Source: Sorghum bicolor | Taxonomy: Eukaryota > Streptophyta > Magnoliopsida > Poales > Poaceae | Direction of reading: 5' to 3' | Assembly: GCF_000003195.3 (NCBI RefSeq) | Contig: NC_012879.2 | Span: forward strand, 32,688,373-32,752,372 | DNA: 64,000 nucleotides | Part shown: piece by piece, positions 11,020 to 23,505 of the stretch | Position numbering within the stretch: position 1 is the stretch's first letter | Layout: each line of letters opens with the position of its first letter | Translations under genes and position numbers: made by a program | Notes under the pieces: model-generated | The model's input: the letters and a program-made list of their open reading frames with translations, nothing else | What the model was told of the DNA's origin: nothing | Database searches by the model: none

Positions 11020-12535
11020 TGTTGACAATAGCTAACACCACTTAGATACTAGGTTGTCATCCCCAGCATGGTGCCAGAGTGTACAAAGGTATTTATAAAT
11101 GTAAAGGCTCTCTAGAAAATAATCTATTCTATCCGCAAGCGCACAGATAAAACACCTCATTGTAGCATTTCACCAGGATAAGTATTCTAGGTATCGTTAT
11201 TTATAATTTTGCTCAAGGGATCTAAGGAGATTAAATTAAGGGCAAAATCTATCAAGGCATAGACTAGAGATAAACTTGCAAGAACATGATTACTAATGAG
11301 AAACTCGTCACACAGTCACTTACTTTAGCAGGGGGTAAACCATAAAGATAATGATAATGAATTATAAGTTCAAGGGATAAATAACACAGTGATTAGAAAA
11401 TAGACTACTCCTCATATAAGTAGGTGATGTCGGATTAGCTAGAGAATGGATTCTAAGTTATCTACTAACTACTAAGTCATAATCTACTCTAGTTATCTAC
11501 AAGATCATATATAGCATAAAAGACTCTTCATTCATGTATAAGGAACATTGATAAAGTAAATCAGAGCATCGTATGACTTACTCCACAATACCGGTTCTGC
11601 CTGTCCTATCAACGGAGGGTGGACTATATATGAATCAACGAAGCTGTCACTATCGCGAACTACCACACGACCCGGCCAATAGGATACATTTGCAGATAAA
11701 TAACATCTAAGCACCACGCTCACATGTGATCTATCACCTAACTCCCTCGCGTCAAGAGCTAAGCGCTTTGCAAACTTATACATAAACTCATTATCAATTA
11801 GAACTATATCAAATATAGAACTAGAACAAACTAAGAATATAATAACTAGAGACATAATCCAATTACAACAATAGAATTAGAGCAAGATATGAATAATACC
11901 AATCTTTATTACCGAAGATCCGAATCCAGAGCGTAGTGCTCTACTTCTCTAATTGCTATCTAATCAAACCTCTAAACTTGAAGGATTAGGGAGTAGCTAT
12001 TTCTAATTCTCTGTGGGAGAGAAGCTCTAAACCCTAACTTTGATGGCTACCTCTGCATAATGATTTCTTCTCTTCTCCCCTCTCCTCCAGGGGCCAGGGG
12101 GTCTGGTTTTATAGTCCCGTCAAGTGAACGTGAGCCATTGGATCAAACCGACATAGATTGTATGGTTTAGATTAATCCTTTAGGTCGGTGGAGTTTAGCC
12201 CCGAAAGAGAGTCCTAATTGGACTCCTGGCCTGGGCGGGCGCCCAAGGGGGGTGGGCGGGCGCCCTGCCCCCGAGCCCGATTCCCTTCTCGTTCGTTCCC
12301 GTGGCTTCTGGACTCTTCTAGATTGAGGAAAATTGCGCGGCACATAATTATCTCATTGTAAACATGACATGTGGGCCTTCTCTCCATATTCTCTGATAAC
12401 CCCCTGCAGAAATAGATAAACACCAAAGCTAGTGGAATTCTGTTAGATAAAACGCTAATTCTAGATGTTTGTTTCATATTGATCCTTTTCCATGTTTATT
12501 TGATTGTTAATTTTAGTACTTAAGGACCGTCATCA
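11020..12535 (-). repeat. 3' LTR of element 2
   Basis: 1516 bp; in element sense starts TGATGACGGTCC (TGTTGACGGTCC in the other copy) and ends TGTCAACA. Paired GC boxes at 12233-12244 and 12254-12265 lie about 120 bp upstream of a TATAAAA box (12107-12113). The polypurine tract AAGCTTGGGAGAG is at 12538-12550, just outside. The reverse-strand ORFs within (for example 11532-11855 and 12214-12477) reappear with changes in the other LTR and look noncoding. Confidence 0.88.
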
Positions 12536-14079
12536 AACTCTCCCAAGCTTACCCTTTGCTCGTCCCTGAGCAACTAGCTAAACTCAGACGGATCAGGAGT
12601 TGCTTCGATGTTTTCTTTCCTGACATGCACACATGCTTTTACATAAAATTCTTCTAGATTAGAGTGAAGTGTTATGGAGTTTAGTACCTGCACTTAAATC
12701 TTAAGTGATCGAAAGACAAAATAATTAAGTCAAGCACTATTCCTCCTGTCTATACTTCACCTTTGTTCCAGAGTTTTTCATAAGTTTTCAAAATAAAACT
12801 CAGAGTTCTCAGCAATGATTCTCTCAAGTCTCTCTATATGTGGTATTTGTGGATCCTTACCAAAATGTCACTTACCTATAGCTAATGGAATATTTAAGTG
12901 GAGCTCATAGGAGTGAAAAACAGCCCATACATATGTTGTCTAATCGAGCCATGGATCCAAAGGAACTCAGCATATAATTAAATCAAGATGTGCATATGTG
13001 CTGGAGTAAATGATAGTGATAATAAAAATGTATAAGTGATAATAAAACTTAGTTCTCATTGCTCCTCATATTGCTATCTCTCCTCTTCTTTGATCTTTGC
13101 TTTGGGAGAACATGGGCTATCTCTTTTTCTCTTTTTTTTCAGGTGGGTAGTAGATACCCCTAATTCTACTGTCGGACACTTGTCCATTTTTTCCGCTCAA
13201 GTGGGCATTTTTGTACCCCTAATTCTACTTCGTACACTTGTCCATTTTTACCTCTCGTCTCACTCTTTTTCTTTCTTTTTCGAGGTTCCGGGCACTTGCC
13301 CCTTTTTATTTCCTCGCATATTTTTGCATAACCCATGCCTCTTCTGCATTGAATCTTTTTAGAGAGAGAGAATAACAATATTTGAGACAGTGAGTGATAA
13401 TATTTTTAGCAATTTTAATGAATGGTGATGGATGGTGTAGTAGATGTGTGCAAGTGAATATCTTAATTTAACCACATGAAAAGCTCCTAAGGGTCTACAC
13501 AGCTCGATCAAACTCAATGTAAATATAGTAAAAGATGTTATAGCAAGTATGGCTGTGGTAGGTAATTTGTTATGCTAGGAACTCGTCATGTGATTTGTAA
13601 GTTTTCAAAATAAATCTCCAGAACTTAGTGTAGTAGGAACAAGATAAACAACAGCTCTACTTTATATCATGCCTTTCTCTTACCTAGAAATTAGTTTTAT
13701 GCTTCCCATAGATAGTAAATTCAGTTTTAGTAATTCCTGGAAGAACTCTAATATAAAAGCTAGGTACTTGAAAGTAAGCAAACAAAGCAACTGTTCATTA
13801 TTTCCATCATGCATCTTTTTGATCTTTTTGTTTTTTTTCTAGAGATTTGCACTTAACAGATAAAATAAAGCACACTTATCTACACACTCTTTTTATTTTG
13901 TTTTCATGTTTATAGAATGCAGTAAATTAAAGCAAGAAAATATTTATTTGGTTTTCTAAGTTTTTCCTTTTTAAGATAAATAAAACACTAAGACAAAATA
14001 GAATAAATAAGAAGAGCAAATAAAAACTTACTTGATAAATTGGGGAGGAACTCCCCCAAGCTGGATGTTGACGTCAGTC
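12536..14079 (-). other. Untranslated 3' tail of element 2
   Basis: AT-rich noncoding stretch of about 1.5 kb between ORF2 and the 3' LTR. It contains a segment (about 13110-13390) with repeated GGACAAGTGTCC-type and GTAGAATTAGGGG-type motifs that is clearly homologous to the tail of element 3 at about 46270-46500. A polypurine stretch AGCTTGGGGGAG is at 14051-14062, directly after the ORF2 stop. Confidence 0.65.
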
Positions 14080-15635
14080 TTACCCGATGTTCCAGAACCG
14101 CATCATGGTTGTGATGTTGTTATTCATTGTTGTTGTATCTTGTCTCAGCTCTTCTACTGCAGCGGCATGGTCCTGGTTCCATTTTTGTTGCTCTTCCAGG
14201 AGTCTTCCATGTTCTGCTTGCATGTTCTGGATGTCGAGGAGGGTGTTGTCGGTACGAGTGAAGAAAGCACCGGCCTCTTGATAGTAGTCATTCGTGAAAG
14301 CATAGGAGGCGTCGGAGTATCGTCCTGCATCTAATTGGGGCGGAGGTCTAGATCCTGAAGCTCCATATGGATCAGTGGAATACCTGCCTGTATGAAAAGG
14401 TGGGTTTGTCCACTGGTGATCTTGGCTCTCCGGCCATGTCTCCTCTGTTGGCTCTTGTGGTTGCGCATGTCGAACCCATGGGTCTCGAAGGACTCGGGGG
14501 TTGTAATCACAATAATGCAGGTGCGCTGCTTCTTCTGGTCCAGGGTCAGCTCCATACCAGGTGCGTTCTCGATGGGTGGTCATCCTTTCAGATGCCACTC
14601 GCTGTGGAGCTCTCTGTTTCACTGGTGTTGCTGCAATCTCAATCAAAAGATTTTGAACAACGTAGAGGCCAAGGTTCGGGTTAGGTAACCGAATCTTGCC
14701 TTTATCATCATATAGCATATACATTATGTTCCCCTCTTTCTTTAACATCTGAGCTTGTCTAAATGTGTCATAGCCAAGTAAATTCTTAATTCCTCTATGA
14801 AATCCAACGATGAGTTTTCTAGTAAGTGAAGATTAAAGGCTAGACGAGTGATAAGTGAAGTACATCCTACTGGTCCCTGAAGACTAGGTATACTAAGCCA
14901 ATGAGAAACTAATAGTGTAGCAGGTGAAGTGGGTACTTTACTAATAGCAGCATATAAAAGTTGTAAATCTCCTACTCTTACTTTCCTAATATCATCACGA
15001 TAGAAAAGATTGTACCCAAGCCATTTGTGGAACATCCTAAGAGTGGGGTGTTCCATGTCACTGGTTCGGGCTTGACTATAAAAATTATCTCTAGATATTT
15101 CTCTCCAAAACTGGTGTCTCTCAAAGTTAGGTAGGTCAGAGTCAATGTTCAGGATGCATCTTGAAGAGAAACCAAGATGGTCGCTCAGCTCTCTCCAAGA
15201 CAACATAATCTCTTGTTTGAACATCCAAAAAACAATTCCCCCCTCACAGTATTGTAAGGTGCAAAGAAATTCGAGGGTGAGAAGACGAGAACCCAGCTCA
15301 GTTATATTCCAAAAATTCGTCCAACCTATCATCTGGAAAATTAAGTCAAATTCAGTGTCCATACCTGTTTCTTGTAGTAGGATTGGATCGAGAGTAGGGG
15401 TGTGAATGAAATCTTTATTCTTCAATTGCTGATAGACTTCCTTCTCTCTTCGGGTCTTCAGTCCAAGGTCTCCTATCTTGAGAAGGACCTTAACTTGCTG
15501 AACTGATGAAGATGTCGGAGCTTGTGTGGGTGTCGGGTCGACGCTCATCTCTGATGGCTGTGAGGAGTGTCGGGCTGAACTCCTTGTACTAATGTTCTTG
15601 AGAGCCTTCCCTGCATTCTTCACCTTCCTAAACAT
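14080..15635 (-). pseudogene. ORF2 of element 2: Athila-ORF1-like protein, frameshifted
   Basis: About 515 codons in two frames. It starts at ATG 15635 (MFRKVKNAGKAL). The first 300 residues include FDLIFQMIGWTNFW, LTLEFLCTLQY and LSDHLGF, a pattern reminiscent of the Athila ORF-1-type domain found downstream of gag-pol in plant gypsy elements; this family call is from memory. A one-base shift near 14745 breaks the frame. The second part is polar and Gln/Asn-rich with a coiled-coil tail (DIQNMQAEHGRLLEEQQKWN). The ATG sits one base after a perfect acceptor (TTTGTTTGCAG ending at 15637), which suggests a spliced 5' UTR. I see no signal peptide or clear membrane segment, so an envelope role is unsupported. 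Confidence 0.6.
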
Positions 15636-16517
15636 CCTGCAAACAAAAGTTGGCAAAAACACAACTAGTGGAAAATGTGAGAGAAAATGTTAGTGGTCAG
15701 CTGTCCGGAATATCAGTAGTCCAGGGGTTAATCGTTCAGGATAAGTTTCTATTTTGGCAGAACCTCCCCCTAAACAACTTTTACTTCCGCTTAGATAGCG
15801 GGATCACTACTTGCTAGGTGACACTCACTTTCTCACTCAAAAGAACTCCCAACCTTTTCACACTCAGAGCTATTCTCTAGAAACCGAGAACTACGAGCTT
15901 GCAAGGTTTTCTGAAGTGTGTGTGTGAAGAGAAGGGGAGCTGGAGGTGGCCTTTTTTAAGCTGAGCAGGGGACAGGGCGGGCGCCCTTGGTAGGTGGGCG
16001 GGCGCCCACTTGTGGTGCCCATCCTAGGTGTGCCTCCTCCACTTGCTTCCTTGCTTTGATCTCACGCAGAATAATATTGTGTTGGTGGTGGTTGGACGGT
16101 GGAAAGATGTCAGGTAAGTGGAAACATATTGGTGGATGAAATTATGTGATGGGATGTATGTGAGGTGAAGTGTATGTCATGAGGGACCCAAGAAGTGTGG
16201 GTCATGCTTCTAGAAGGTTAATATAATTAACTATAATGCAAGAAAATCTATGAGAATTGAAACTTAATTAAAATGATAATGGAAAATATTTTTGTGCCTC
16301 CACAATAATTAATAAATATGGGTTGTTACACATCATAAATATTATTTATATGGGGCTTTTTATTATTACAATAATGCTATGAATATATATGACTAATGCA
16401 AGATTTAATTATGCAAGAATTTAAATTTGAGAAAATTAATAATGCTGATAAATACCGATTTACCTCCCGGTGAGGGTTTGGGATTTTTAGGTGCCCCAAG
16501 CTGGACCTCCAAATCTT
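15636..16517 (-). promoter_or_regulatory. Spacer with promoter-like module and leader for ORF2
   Basis: Noncoding stretch between the protease stop and ORF2. In element sense it holds an AT-rich half (16517-16060), then paired boxes GGGCGCCCGCCC at 16007-15996 and 15986-15975, a TTAAAAAAGG stretch at 15959-15950, a CT-rich leader and a splice acceptor ending at 15637. The same paired boxes with the same 21-bp spacing occur in the LTR promoters of this family, so this looks like an internal promoter copy driving ORF2. A polypurine-like AGCTTGGGGCACC is at 16490-16502. Confidence 0.5.
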
Positions 16518-17194
16518 TTAATCTTCTGAATTACCATCCTTCGGAGATGGTGTCTCCAGTGGTTCTTCATGAACTTCCTTCACTGTAGAATCTCTCTCTG
16601 GTCTGGGTTTGAATGTGAAGTGTTCTTCTTGTCCGTTTATGTTGAACTTGATTTCTCCTTTCCCGACATCAAAGTGGGCATTGGCAGTACTCAGAAATGG
16701 CCTTCAAAGGATGATGGACACTTTTGAGTCAGGACTCATGTCCAATACTACGAATTCTACTGGCACAAGGAAATCTTTGATCTTGACTGGAATGTTTTCG
16801 GCGATACCCAACGGATGTCGAACCGATTGATCCGCTAGTTGTAAGCACATTGATGTTGGTTCTAGGGTCGCATGCTCAAGCTTTTTGTAGACTGATGCTG
16901 GCATCACACTGACACTTGCTCCGAGATCACAAAGTGCATTGTTAAAATGTTGGTTTCCGATCGAGCAGTCAATAGTGGGGCATCCTGGATCTTCCTTCTT
17001 CCTTGGTGGCTTGTTGAGGATGGCCACACTACATTCTTCTGTCAGCTTGATAACCTCAGTGGTGGGCAGTGGTCTCTTCTTGTTAAGAATATCTCTGATG
17101 TTCTTTGCATATGTAGGTACCTGTATGGCATCGAGCAGGGGTATATTGACGTATAATTTCTGAATTACGTCTACAAACTTACCAAACTGCTCAT
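16518..17194 (-). pseudogene. Protease part of element 2 gag-pro (right of nested LTR)
   Basis: Continues the gag reading frame exactly if the solo LTR and one CTCAT copy are removed. It contains KFVDVIQKLYVNIPLL, a PGCPTIDCSIG segment and the aspartic protease motif CDLGASVSVMP, followed by the downstream VSIIL(stop)RPFLSTANAHFDV pattern, where a Gly codon has become TGA near 16706. The frame ends at TAA 16520-16518 without entering a reverse transcriptase, so the element encodes only gag-pro here. This arrangement is typical of non-autonomous gypsy derivatives. Confidence 0.8.
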
Positions 17195-18476
17195 TGTTGG
17201 GTATTTTAAACGCAATCAGAAAAATCCGCAAGCGCACGGATACCGATGTAGACTTCACCCGGGAGTATTCCAGAGTATCGAGTTTCCACAGAGAACGTCA
17301 GTGTACTAATTAAGATCAAAGATCGCCCAAGGATGACTATATAATTGTTTTTTTTGGTGGGAAGAGAGGAAGTTTCCTGAGAGTTCTCTAGTTGATCTAG
17401 GAATCAAGAATTACTTCAAGATTATCTATTTCGGGACATCAGAACATTAACCACAGAAAGAGATGAGAAGGAGGCTAGGAAGCTCTGACTACGGTCCTAC
17501 AAACACCGATCCGAACGAGGTGGAATACATCGACCGTTAGGGCTGTCACTACCCTAAGGCTACCACAACAATCCGCAGGATTGGGTGCAATTCTAGGTAA
17601 TTGCAAGACTAAACACCACGTCTAATCTATTAATTACTACTCTAGCGTTATAAAGACTAGAGCACTTGATGCAAGCGGGAATCCAATAAATAACTTGAAT
17701 GTAAATAAAAGTAATTAAAGAACTCAGGAATTATGAATTGAAGAACCTGGAGAACGATGAAGAACGAACCAGATGCTGCAAAAGTATAATGTTGAGGAAG
17801 ATCCGACAGATCCGGCTCCTCCTCCGCTCTCCTCTTCTCTCTCCCTATTTTCTAGATTACAACTAGAACTAACTAGAACTAGAACTAGAAGAACTAGAAC
17901 TAGAACTAGATGAACTAGAACTAGATCTAGATGAACTAGAGGTAGAACTAGAAGAACTAGAGGAATCCTCTCTACTTGGATGAAAAATTGAAACCCTAAC
18001 TTTGATTCTGTAGAAGAGGTATGCTCTCCAGGGGCCAGGGGGCCTTGCTTATATAGTCTTTTCAGATGAATCTGGGCCGTCGGATCAAACCGACATTAAT
18101 CGCACGGTTTTCCTTGGTCCCTTAGGTCGGTGGAGCACGATTTGCGAAGTTGAAGCTGATTGGTTACTGTAGCTGGGCGGGCACCCAAGGGACTTGGGCG
18201 GGCGCCCTGCCCCCGGGCCGGTTCGGCCTCCCGTTCGTTCTCGTGGCTTCTGGAGTCTTCTAGAAGGTAGAAAATTGCGCGGCACATTAATATCTCTATG
18301 TAAACCCGATATGTGGGCCTTTCTTTCATATTTCCTGATAACCCCTGCAGAAATAGACAAACACCAAAACTCATGGAATTCTGTGAGATAAAACCCTAAG
18401 TCTAGGTGTTGGTTGCATTTGGATCCTTTTCTATGATTAGTTGATGGTTAAATGTGAGCTTTAAGGACCGTCAACA
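17195..18476 (-). mobile_element. Nested solo LTR, same family as elements 2 and 3
   Basis: 1282 bp, flanked by CTCAT at 17190-17194 and 18477-18481. In element sense it starts TGTTGACGGTCCTTAA and ends ACCCAACA. Paired GC boxes at 18175-18186 (one base changed) and 18196-18207 precede a TATATAA box near 18050. There is no internal region, so it is the product of LTR-LTR recombination after insertion. Removing it restores the frame of gag-pro. Confidence 0.9.
17856..17968. repeat. (AACTAG)n-type microsatellite in the solo LTR
   Basis: Imperfect array of AACTAG and AACTAGAAG/ATG units over about 110 bp. It accounts for much of the difference between this LTR and the other LTRs of the family. 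Confidence 0.8.
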
Positions 18477-18481
18477 CTCAT

Positions 18482-19757
18482 CCGACTGCAGTCCTCTGTT
18501 TCTCCTGGGAAATGGCAAATAGTTGGTGTCGTAAAAATCTTTCCTCACTTCTCCAGTTCTTGGTGGTTGTAGCAGATCTTCTGCTTCAACTGGGCTTTCT
18601 TCTTCTATCACTGCTGGTTGCACTGGTGCTGATGTTCTTTGTTTCTCTTTTGGGTATGGGGGATCTCTGGTGGCTTTACCTCCTCTAGTAGTTATATTCT
18701 TTACCTGCTCAATGTTAATAGCAACAGGCAGTGCAGCAACTATCTTTATTAATTTAAGCTCTACCCTTTTATTAAGAGTGTTTTGCTCATCAAAGGCAGT
18801 TAATAGAAAATCAATTTTATTGTGTATACCTTTTAGAGATGATTCATTTGTATCTAGCCTTTGTTTAACTTCGTCATTAATTTTGGTTTGTTGAGCAATT
18901 ATCTCTTTTAATGAAAGTTGCTTGAAAGTATTACCTGAATTCATACCTTTGCTTGTGGGTTGACTCGAGGTAGGTTGATATTTGTATGCTGTCTCAATGG
19001 CCCTTTGATCTTCTTTGAACTTGGCCCTCTGGTCAATCCAATGGAGCAAATTTTCCATCTTAGTTGACAATGCATTTACTTCTTCTGGTATTTCTTCAGT
19101 TTGATGACATTGTTGAGCTTTATCTTGGAACCAGCTTTGGTTTTCTGCTATCTTATCCAAAAGTATTTATGCTTTTCCAGTTGTAAGCTCCAAGAATGAT
19201 CCTTTAGCAGATGCATCTAGGCACTCACGAGCCTTCTGGGTTAATCCATGGTAGAAGGTCTGCACAAGTAACCATGTGGCCATTCCATGGTGAGGACAAT
19301 CTGATATGTATCCTTGAAAACGCTCCCATGCTTCTGAAATGGTTTCTGTCTTCTGCTGTTGAAAACTGACAATATTTCCTCTTAAGGCAGTTGTTTTGCC
19401 TATAGGGAAAAACTTTGATAGAAAGGCATCTGACAAGTTCGTCCAGTTGTTGATGTTATCTTGATGAGTGTAGAACCACTTCCTCGCTTTTCCTAGTGAG
19501 AATGGAAAAAGGCGAAGCAGTATGACATCTTTGTCAACTCCGTTGATGTGGATTGTGCTCCCAATCTCTAAGAAATTCTGCAAGTGTGCACTAGCATCTT
19601 CATGTGCCTTTCCACTAAATTGTGTAGCTTGTACCAAATTGATGAGGCTTGACTTGAGCTCAAACTCAGGTATTCCTTCTTCTACTGCAAATCTTGGACC
19701 AGTTAGAATGTTCTCAAGGCTTGGAGCAGAGAATTCTTGTAGGGTCTTTTGTGTCAT
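18482..19757 (-). pseudogene. gag: gag of element 2
   Basis: Starts at ATG 19757 (MTQKTLQEFSAPSLENILTG). Residues 50-190 form the retrotransposon Gag (capsid-like) domain: LVQATQFSGKAHEDASAHLQNFLEI, ARKWFYTHQDNINNW, FLSKFFPIGKT and EAWERFQGYISDCPHHG. An in-frame TAA at 19167-19169 interrupts it, and it resumes directly (ILLDKIAENQSWF) with a polar, partly coiled-coil region (KINDEVKQRLDTNE). It is cut by the solo LTR at 18482. No CCHC zinc knuckle is seen, as in several Athila-type Gags. Confidence 0.82.
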
Positions 19758-20058
19758 AGCTTCAGCAATTGGTAGCTAGCTTCTTCTTCTCTTGATTGCT
19801 TTGGTTCTGATGATGAAGAGTTGAATGTACCCAAAGTCATTCCTGATATACCCTGTATAAAAATATAAACATAGAAAAACAATAGGGTGAACCTGCCAAA
19901 CGAGAGGTGCCTAGTTATGATTTCTCACTTAGTAGCTGTTTTTATGCAATTATTTCTCTATAGTCTAGTCTAATATTTTATATAAATAACCTTGACTGAT
20001 TTTCTAGCTTTCCTTACCGTTCCCATGTGTTACCCTTTTGTGACTTTCTTATGAGATC
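19758..20058 (-). other. Leader of element 2 between PBS and gag
   Basis: About 300 bp of untranslated, AT-rich leader. I see no other feature in it. Confidence 0.6.
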
Positions 20059-20076
20059 TCCCCGGCAACGGCGCCA
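20059..20076 (-). promoter_or_regulatory. Primer binding site of element 2 (tRNA-Asp type)
   Basis: TGGCGCCGTTGCCGGGGA in element sense, eight bases inside the right LTR. It is complementary to the 3' end of plant tRNA-Asp(GUC) as I recall that sequence. It fixes the orientation of the element. Confidence 0.85.
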
Positions 20077-20084
20077 GAAATGCT

Positions 20085-21596
20085 TGTTGACACTAGCTAA
20101 CACCACTTAGATACTAGGTTGTCATCGCCAGCATGGTGCCAGAGTGTACAAAGGTATTTATAAATATAAAGGCTCTCTAGAAAATAATCTATTCTATCCA
20201 CAAGCGCACAGATAAAACACCTCATTGTAGTATTTCACCAGGATAAGTATTCCAGGTATCGTTATTTATAATTTTGCTCAAGGGATCTAAGGAGATTAAA
20301 TTAAGGGCAAAATCTATCAAGGCATAGACTAGAGATAAACTTGCAAGAACATGATTACTAATGAGATACTCATCACACAGTCACTTACTTTAGCAGGGGT
20401 AAACCATAAAGATAATGATAATGAATTATCAGTTCAAGGGATAAATAACACAGCGATTAGAAAATAGACTACTCATATATGTAGGTGATGTCGGATTAGC
20501 TAGAGAATGGATTCTAAGTTATCTACTAACTACTAAGTCATAATCTACTCTAGTTATCTACAAGATCATATATAGCATAAAAGACTCTTCATTCATGTAT
20601 AAGGAACATTGATAAAGTAAATCACAGCATCGCATGACTTACTCCACAATACCGGTTCTGCCTGTCCTATCAACGGAAGGTGGACTATATAAGAATCAAC
20701 GAAGTTGTCACTATCGCGAACTACCACACGACCCGGCCAATAGGATATATTTGCAGATAAATAACATCTAAGCACCACGCTCACATGTGATCTATCACCT
20801 AACTCTCTCGCGTCAAGAGGTAAGCGCTTTGCAAACTTATACATAAACTCATTATCAATTAGAACTATATCAAATATAGAACTAGAGCAAACTAAGAACA
20901 TAATAATTAGAGACATAATGCAATTAGAACAATAGAATTAGAGAAAGATATGAATAATACCAATCTTTATTACCGAAGATCCGAATCCAGAGCGTAGTGC
21001 TCTACTTCTCTAATTGCTATCTAATCAAACCTCTAAACTTGAAGGATTAGGGAGTAGCTATTTCTAATTCTCTGTGGGAGAGAAGCTCTAAACCCTAACT
21101 TTGATGGCTACCTCTGCATAATGATTTCTTCTCTTCTCCCCTCTCCTCCAGGGGCCAGGGGGTCTGGTTTTATAGTCCCCTCAAGTGAACGTGAGCCATT
21201 GGATCAAACCGACATAGATTGTATGGTTTAGATTGATCCTTTAGGTCGGTGGAGTTTAGTCCCGAAAGAGAGTTCAGATTGGACTCCTGGCCTGGGCGGG
21301 CGCCCAAGGGGGGTGGGCGGGCTCCCTGCCCCCGAGCCCGATTCCCTTCTCGTTCGTTCCCATGGCTTCTGGACTCCTCTAGATTGAGCAAAATTGCGCG
21401 GCACGTAATTATCTCGTTGTAAACATGACATGTGGGCCTTCTCTCCATATTCTTTGATAACCCCCTGCAGAAATAGATAAACACCAAAGCTCGTGGAATT
21501 CTGTTAGATAAAACCCTAATTCTAGATGTTTGTTTCATATTGATCCTTTTCCATGTTTATTTGATTATTAATTTTAGTACTTAAGGACCGTCAACA
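20085..21596 (-). repeat. 5' LTR of element 2
   Basis: 1512 bp, starts (element sense) TGTTGACGGTCCTTAAG at 21596 and ends TAGTGTCAACA at 20085. Paired GC boxes at 21294-21305 and 21315-21326 (one base changed), with TATAAAA near 21168. It matches the left LTR with small differences. Confidence 0.88.
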
Positions 21597-23505
21597 ACTG
21601 GGCACCTATCTTGCCCTAGAACCTACACTATATCCAAACATACCGAAGCAAGATTCCATGACAGATGTCAACAATGAGTTCCATCTGGTGCGTCCAAATT
21701 GATTTCCAAGCATATGATACGTTCCAATCAAACCGTGCACCTATCTTGCATCAAGTTTAGCACTATCTCTAAACAGACCGAACCAAGCTTCCACATGAGC
21801 TTCTTCACCTTGGAGTACCAATAGGTGCGTCCAAAATAGTTTCATAGACTATGGTGCATTAGGTGCAAATTGTGCACCTATCTTGCACCGAAACTAACAC
21901 CATCTCAAAACAGACCAAAGCGAGATTCCATATGACACATGTCATCTAGGAGTTCCGTCGGGTACTTCCAAATTGATTTCTGAGCATATGGTACGTTCTA
22001 TGCAAACTGTGCATCTATCTTGCATGAAGATTAACACTATCTCTGAACATACTAGATAGAGCTTCCACTTGAACCCTTTATCCTAGGAGTACCATCGGGT
22101 GCGACCAAAATGGTTTCTTAGCCTATGGTGCAATAGGAACAAACCGTATACCTATGTTGCATCGAAACTAACACTATCTCCAACTAGACCGAAGCAAGAT
22201 TTCGTATGACACACATCATCTAGGAGTTCCATTGGGTGTGTCCAAATTGATTTCTGAGCATATGGTACGTTCCATATAAACCGTGCATCCTATTTTGTAT
22301 CAAGATTAGAATAATCTCCATACAGACCAAACCAAGGTTCCACTTGAGCCCCACCTAGGAGTACCATCGGGTTTGTCCAAAGTGGTTTCTTAGCCTATGG
22401 TGCATTAGGCACAAACCGTGCACCTATCTTGCACCGAAACAAACACTCTTTCCAAACAGATCGAAGCGAGATTCTATATGACACACATCATCTAGGAGTT
22501 CTATCGAGTCAGTCCAAATTGATTTCCGAGCATATGGTATGTTCCTTGCAAACCATGCACCTATCTTGCATCAAGATTAGCACTATATCCAAATAGACCA
22601 AACTGAGCTTCCACTTCAGCCCTTTATCCTAGGAGTACCATTGATTGCGACCAAAATGGTTTCTTAGCATATGGTGCATTAAGCACAAACCATGCACCTA
22701 TCTTGCATCGAAACTAACACTATCTCCAAACAGACAGAAGCAAGATTTGATATGACACATGTCGTCTAGTAGTTCCATCTGGTGTGTCCAAATTGATTTC
22801 CAAGCATATAGTACGTTCCATTGAAACCGTGCACCTATCTTGCATCAAGTTTAGCACTATCTCTAAACACACCAAACCAAGCTTCCATTTGAGCCTCTTC
22901 ACCTGAGAGTACAAATAGGTGCATCCAAAATGGTTTCTTACAGTATGGTGCATTAGGCAAAAACCGTGCACCTATCTTGCACCGAAACTAACTCTCTCTC
23001 CAAACAGACCGAAGCGAGATTCCATATGACACACGTCATCTAGGAGTTCCATCGCATGAGTCCAAATAGATTTTCGAGCAGATGGTATGTTCCATGCAAA
23101 CCATGCACCAATCTTGCATCAAGATTAGCACTCTCCAAAGAAACCAAACTGAGATTCCATTTGAGCCCCTTCACCTAGGAGTACTATTGGGTGTGTCCAA
23201 AATGGTTTCCTAGCCTATGGTGCATTAGGCGCAAACCGTGCACCTATCTTGCACCAAAACTAACATTTTCTCCAAATAGACTGAAGTGAGATTCCATATG
23301 ACACATGTCATCTAGGAGTTCCATCGGGTGAATCTAAATTGATTTCCGAGCATATGGTACGTTCCACGCAAACTGTGCACCTATATATCTTGCATCAAGA
23401 TTAAAACTATCTCCAAATAGACCAAACAAAGCTTCCACTTGAGCCCTTTCACCTATGAGTACCATCGGGTGCGACCAAAATGGTTTCTTAGCCTATGGTG
23501 CATTA
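21597..23505 (+). repeat. Centromeric satellite block 2
   Basis: About 14 monomers of the same family and orientation as block 1. It starts with the second ACTGG copy of the element 2 target and ends with CATTA (23501-23505), the target of element 4. One B monomer near 22345 is shortened. Confidence 0.92.

Larger units (their letters stand above)
11020..21596 (-). mobile_element. Element 2: non-autonomous gypsy-type retrotransposon (gag-pro plus ORF2)
   Basis: Flanked by ACTGG at 11015-11019 and 21597-21601. LTRs of about 1.5 kb (11020-12535 and 20085-21596) differ by roughly 2-3% by eye. The primer site next to the right LTR fixes the minus orientation. Order in element sense: LTR, PBS, gag, protease, spacer, ORF2, untranslated tail, LTR. 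No RT, RNase H or integrase is present, so mobilisation must have been in trans. The tRNA-Asp primer and a DLGASVSVMP protease suggest affinity with Athila-like gypsy elements. A solo LTR of the same family is nested in gag-pro. Confidence 0.88.

Noticed and set aside
11532..11855. 107-codon reverse frame in both LTRs of element 2 (also 20593-20916)
   Set aside because: Shared because LTRs are duplicates; no domain, no start context, and no conservation in the related LTRs of element 3.
14032..14688. Forward frames over the end of ORF2 of element 2
   Set aside because: Shadows of the minus-strand ORF2, which has the expected position, splice acceptor and coherent composition.
14742..15662. 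Envelope (env) protein assignment for ORF2 of element 2
   Set aside because: No signal peptide, transmembrane anchor or cleavage-like motif is visible; position alone is not enough, so I keep the neutral Athila-ORF1-like call.
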